From an uncultured Muriicola sp. (GTDB lineage Bacteria > Bacteroidota > Bacteroidia > Flavobacteriales > Flavobacteriaceae): a DNA stretch of 43,436 nucleotides. Shown here one piece after another: positions 41,184 to 43,436 of the stretch (the stretch's first letter is position 1; the number at the start of each line of letters is the position of its first letter). Location of the stretch: contig NZ_CAMYKH010000024.1 of NCBI RefSeq assembly GCF_947258935.1, forward strand, positions 1-43,436, in the 5' to 3' direction. The notes beneath the pieces are model-generated. The model did not search any database and was not told the DNA's origin. It saw only the letters and a program-made list of their open reading frames with translations. A program made the translations under genes and the position numbers.

Positions 41184-41477
41184 TTGGTTCGTAAAAAGAA
41201 CAATATATCGCTTGGAGAAGCCTTGAAAGAATTTATTTCCACCAATAAATTGCAAAAGGGTATAGACAAGGTGCTCGTAAAGGAAGCCTGGGTTTCCCTA
41301 ATGGGAAATGGGGTTAATAATTATACCACAGCCATTGATCTGCGAAACAGCACCCTTTTTGTTTCCCTCTCCTCCTCAGTACTCAGGGAAGAATTAAGTC
41401 ACGGAAAATCTAAAATAATAGCCCTTTTAAATGAAGAACTAGGGCGGGAAGTGGTCACTAAGATCGTCTTGCGATAA
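41184..41477 (+). CDS. DUF721/DciA-like protein, TTG start
   Basis: A 97-residue protein of the DUF721 family, whose member DciA assists loading of the replicative helicase DnaB in bacteria lacking DnaC/DnaI loaders. The sequence ISLGEALKEFISTNKLQKGIDKVLVKEAWVSLMG, then LRNSTLFVSLSSSVLREELSHGKSKIIALLNEELG matches the KH-like core. The only start upstream of that core is the TTG at 41184, because an in-frame stop lies at 41175 and the next Met is residue 40. It follows the lipoprotein by one base, and a terminator lies just downstream. Confidence 0.88.
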   Translation: MVRKKNNISLGEALKEFISTNKLQKGIDKVLVKEAWVSLMGNGVNNYTTAIDLRNSTLFVSLSSSVLREELSHGKSKIIALLNEELGREVVTKIVLR

Positions 41478-41506
41478 GTAGAAATAAATCCGCTTCCAAA
41501 AATAAC

Positions 41507-41534
41507 AAAAGGACCTCCGTTAGAAGGTCCTTTT
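41507..41534. terminator. Bidirectional intrinsic terminator between DUF721 and ndk
   Basis: AAAAGGACCT (41507-41516) and AGGTCCTTTT (41525-41534) form a perfect 10-base-pair stem with an 8-base loop, with a T-run on one strand and an A-run that becomes a T-run on the other. It lies between convergent genes and would stop transcription from both sides. Confidence 0.9.
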
Positions 41535-41554
41535 TATTCTATGATCAATAATTT

Positions 41555-41974
41555 TTAATAGATCTCTCTTCCTGAAAAATGAAAACCACCTTCTATAGCG
41601 GCATTTTCATCACTATCTGATCCATGGACGGCATTCTCTCCTATATCTTTGGCAAACAACTTTCGGATAGTTCCTTCCGCTGCCTCAGCAGGGTTGGTGG
41701 CCCCTATAAGTGCCCTAAAATCTTCTACAGCGTTCTCCTTCTCCAGGATCGCAGATACAATGGGCCCTCTTGTCATAAACGATACTAATTCCCCAAAGAA
41801 AGGACGTTCCTTGTGAACCGCATAAAATTCCTGGGCATCGCGTTTGCTTAATTGAGTGTATTTCATAGCTATGATCTTAAAGCCTGCGGAGGTGATCTTT
41901 CCTAAAATAGCCCCTATATGGCCATTCTCAACCGCATCGGGCTTGATCATGGTAAATGTTCTTTTTCCTGTCAT
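41555..41974 (-). CDS. ndk: Nucleoside diphosphate kinase
   Basis: A 139-residue NDK that passes phosphate from ATP to other nucleoside diphosphates through a phospho-histidine. I start it at the ATG at 41974 ([14 protein letters not shown]); a longer frame to 42001 adds an unlikely N-terminus and would run through the promoter. The active site is [12 protein letters not shown] with His117, and [14 protein letters not shown] and the [13 protein letters not shown] loop are intact. Length is normal. It is transcribed alone from its own promoter in the 49-base gap. Confidence 0.97.
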   Translation of the reverse strand: MTGKRTFTMIKPDAVENGHIGAILGKITSAGFKIIAMKYTQLSKRDAQEFYAVHKERPFFGELVSFMTRGPIVSAILEKENAVEDFRALIGATNPAEAAEGTIRKLFAKDIGENAVHGSDSDENAAIEGGFHFSGREIY

Positions 41975-41990
41975 TCTAAAAAATTTTCGG

Positions 41991-42021
41991 CAAAAATACA
42001 CTTTCTAGATGCAACCTACAA
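41991..42021 (-). promoter_or_regulatory. Flavobacterial promoter of ndk
   Basis: On the minus strand TTG (42021-42019), a 20-base spacer and TATTTTTG (41998-41991) fit the TTG-N17-23-TAnnTTTG consensus; the ATG is 16 bases downstream. The promoter sits just after the stop of the PhoD-like gene. Confidence 0.6.
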
Positions 42022-42023
42022 CA

Positions 42024-43058
42024 TTAATACTGTTGTGTTAAGGCATTCAGGATCTTGCCTTGATCGCCTACCATCTTCATTTGTACTTCCTTTGATGCAA
42101 GATTGAGCGTTAGTAACCCAAAACTTTTCTTAGAAATCACTTCACCTATTCTATACGGATTGGGTTCTCCCGAATAACTAGAATAAACATGAGTTAGGCC
42201 GCTACTAGTAAAATCGATCAGTGGATACGATAGGCCCGGAACTATAATTTCAGAGAATTCTGAGATATGACGATCTCCTGAAAGTATGATGACCCCACTG
42301 GCACCCGATTCTTTGATTAGTCCATTAAGTTTATCCACCTCATGCGGAAAATTCCCCCAGGTCTCAAATCCATGTTCGGCAGACAAGAATTGTATACTGC
42401 TTACTAAAAGGTTGAAATCAGCGTTTGAATTCCGCAATTCCGCCTCCAACCAAGCCCATTGGGTCTCGCCCAATACAGTACCCTGTCCGTAGATTCCAGG
42501 CTGGTAGCGTTTTTTCTTGTCTGCTGCCGGGGTCAATGCCGATCTAAAATAGCGTGTATCCAGAACCAGGATCTTTACCGAACCCGCGGGAAGATCATAT
42601 GTATAACTAGCATAAACCCCTTCCTTCTGCCTACGTGGGCTATCTGAAGGAACGTCCATAAAATCTAAAAATACCTGCTGACTAGCTGCTTTTGAAGTAA
42701 ACTCCACACCCCCATCATTCAAACCGTAATCATGGTCATCCCAGGTCCCAATTACCTGAACTTGATCACATAAAGCTTTATATCCCTGGATCTCCTTCTG
42801 AACATTGAACATTCTGGCAATTTCTGAAGCCTCACCGGTATCGGCATAAATGATGTCCCCTCCCCATATCCAAACATCTGGTTGGGCGGCCAAAACATCA
42901 TCCCAGAGATTGTTTTTTACCGTATGCTTATTGCAAGAACCAAAGGCAATTGTGAAAGAATCCTGGGAGGGAAGCGGTTGATCCTGAATCTGGCTAATTT
43001 TACAACCAAAGAACAAAATTATTATTACCGAAAAGAAAGAATATTTGGATAGCGTCAT
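42024..43058 (-). CDS. PhoD-like metallophosphoesterase, lipoprotein
   Basis: A 344-residue protein of the alkaline phosphatase D family. The signal ends in FFGC with a lipid-accepting Cys at residue 19. Metal-binding motifs in order: AFGSCN, VWIWGGDIIYAD, GTWDDHDYGLND, VLDTRYFR, and LSGDRHISE near the end. These enzymes are calcium/iron phosphodiesterases or phosphomonoesterases working outside the inner membrane. The family's usual N-terminal Fn3-like domain is missing, so the catalytic domain starts directly after the lipid anchor. No pho-box or phosphate-transport gene is close by, so phosphate regulation is not supported. It is divergent from the DHH gene across a 214-base gap (43059-43272) that holds no gene that I can see. 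Confidence 0.88.
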   Translation of the reverse strand: MTLSKYSFFSVIIILFFGCKISQIQDQPLPSQDSFTIAFGSCNKHTVKNNLWDDVLAAQPDVWIWGGDIIYADTGEASEIARMFNVQKEIQGYKALCDQVQVIGTWDDHDYGLNDGGVEFTSKAASQQVFLDFMDVPSDSPRRQKEGVYASYTYDLPAGSVKILVLDTRYFRSALTPAADKKKRYQPGIYGQGTVLGETQWAWLEAELRNSNADFNLLVSSIQFLSAEHGFETWGNFPHEVDKLNGLIKESGASGVIILSGDRHISEFSEIIVPGLSYPLIDFTSSGLTHVYSSYSGEPNPYRIGEVISKKSFGLLTLNLASKEVQMKMVGDQGKILNALTQQY

Positions 43059-43239
43059 TATAAAAAGAAACTTTAATATTTTAAATGTAAAATATTTGAT
43101 TGTTAACCCAATAAGTAGTAGCTAAAGATATCTTTTATTTAACTTTAATCGAAGTTAGCCGCGTAGCAAATTCATCAATACTTCGCTTCAAATAACTCAA
43201 TTCCCTTGTTAATTTGGTCGTTTTAAACCACTTTGGTAT

Positions 43240-43267
43240 TTGCATTTTGTATTAAATTGTATCTTTG
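43240..43267 (+). promoter_or_regulatory. Promoter giving a near-leaderless DHH transcript
   Basis: TTG at 43240-43242, a 17-base spacer and TATCTTTG at 43260-43267 match the flavobacterial consensus. The ATG at 43273 is only 5 bases after the -7 box, so transcription should begin at or beside the start codon. Confidence 0.6.
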
Positions 43268-43272
43268 CACCC

Positions 43273-43436
43273 ATGAAATCAGCCGATGTTGGGGCCCTTA
43301 AAACCCTGCTTAGTAGTCCCCAAAAAATAGTGATCATTCCCCATAAGAATCCAGACGGCGATGCCATAGGCGCTGCTTTGGCCTTGAATTTCTACTTAAA
43401 ATCAACAGGGCATAGCGCAACTGTCATAACCCCAAA
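43273..43436 (+). CDS. DHH-family phosphoesterase (NrnA-like), 5' part
   Basis: Only the first 54 codons are present; the gene runs off the right edge. The start MKSADVGALKTLLSSPQKIVIIPHKNPDGDAIGAALAL carries the DHH-superfamily metal motif HxNPDGDAIG, placing it with bifunctional oligoribonuclease/PAP phosphatase (NrnA) or related exopolyphosphatase-like enzymes. NrnA degrades nano-RNAs and 3'-phosphoadenosine phosphate in the cytoplasm; the remaining motifs (DHH, DHHA1) needed to confirm it are outside the window. It is divergent from the PhoD-like gene and has its own promoter. Confidence 0.85.
   Translation, partial: MKSADVGALKTLLSSPQKIVIIPHKNPDGDAIGAALALNFYLKSTGHSATVITP

Noticed and set aside
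1-43436. CRISPR array, tRNA, IS element, prophage or integron in the window
   Set aside because: No regularly spaced identical repeats, tRNA-like folds, transposase or phage genes were recognised on either strand.

Overview
The window comes from a member of the Bacteroidota, almost certainly a marine-type Flavobacteriaceae. The evidence is a giant SprB-repeat protein ending in a type IX secretion (type B, gliding-motility-associated) sorting domain, flavobacterial -33/-7 promoters (TTG ... TAnnTTTG), few visible Shine-Dalgarno sequences, an oversized LepB, and a housekeeping order (parA-parB-DUF5683-dapB-lepB-wbqC, two rhomboids-mutL, recF-lipoprotein-DUF721-ndk) that I recall from that family. 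It is chromosomal and densely coded. No intergenic gap exceeds 300 bases, and I found no tRNA, rRNA, IS element, prophage or CRISPR array.

Layout. 1-2464: the end of an envelope electron-transfer cluster (3' part of an NrfD/PsrC-type quinol-interacting subunit, a signal-peptide plus one-TM protein, a mono-heme cytochrome c, and a lipoprotein with an NrfJ-like and an OB-fold domain). 2502-10841 (minus): a 2779-residue secreted protein with about 29 SprB-like repeats. 10977-12527: a lipoprotein PQQ-type aldose dehydrogenase and its probable cytochrome c partner. 12530-20266: a divergent peptidoglycan-recycling locus, with deoR-type regulator and murQ on the minus strand, and a NagB/PIG-L fusion, an AmpG-like permease, a NagZ-like GH3 enzyme and anmK on the plus strand. 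Together these would import anhydro-muropeptides and carry both amino sugars to fructose-6-phosphate.

20291-28514: propionyl-CoA metabolism. A three-gene acyl-CoA carboxylase operon (minus) faces away from udk, a DivIC/FtsB-like gene and both methylmalonyl-CoA mutase subunits (plus), giving a propionyl-CoA to succinyl-CoA route without its epimerase or MeaB chaperone in view. 28643-34386: a tightly packed seven-gene operon (parA, parB, DUF5683, dapB, lepB, wbqC, DUF6122-like). 34406-38166 (minus): two rhomboid proteases, mutL and a small membrane protein, joined without gaps. 38321-39573 (minus): a membrane-anchored TPR protein and ribH. 39685-41477: recF, a lipoprotein and a DciA-like DUF721 gene, closed by a clear bidirectional terminator. 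41555-43058 (minus): ndk and a PhoD-like phosphoesterase lipoprotein. The window ends inside a DHH-family phosphoesterase gene with an almost leaderless promoter.

The most interesting points are the NagB/PIG-L fusion that may stand in for NagA, the phased direct repeats in the divergent amino-sugar control region, a MutL whose C-terminal endonuclease motifs are degraded, and the little-described lipoprotein and one-TM protein beside the NrfD gene. I did not find a clear candidate for a wholly new multi-gene system; most of the window is core metabolism and cell biology.
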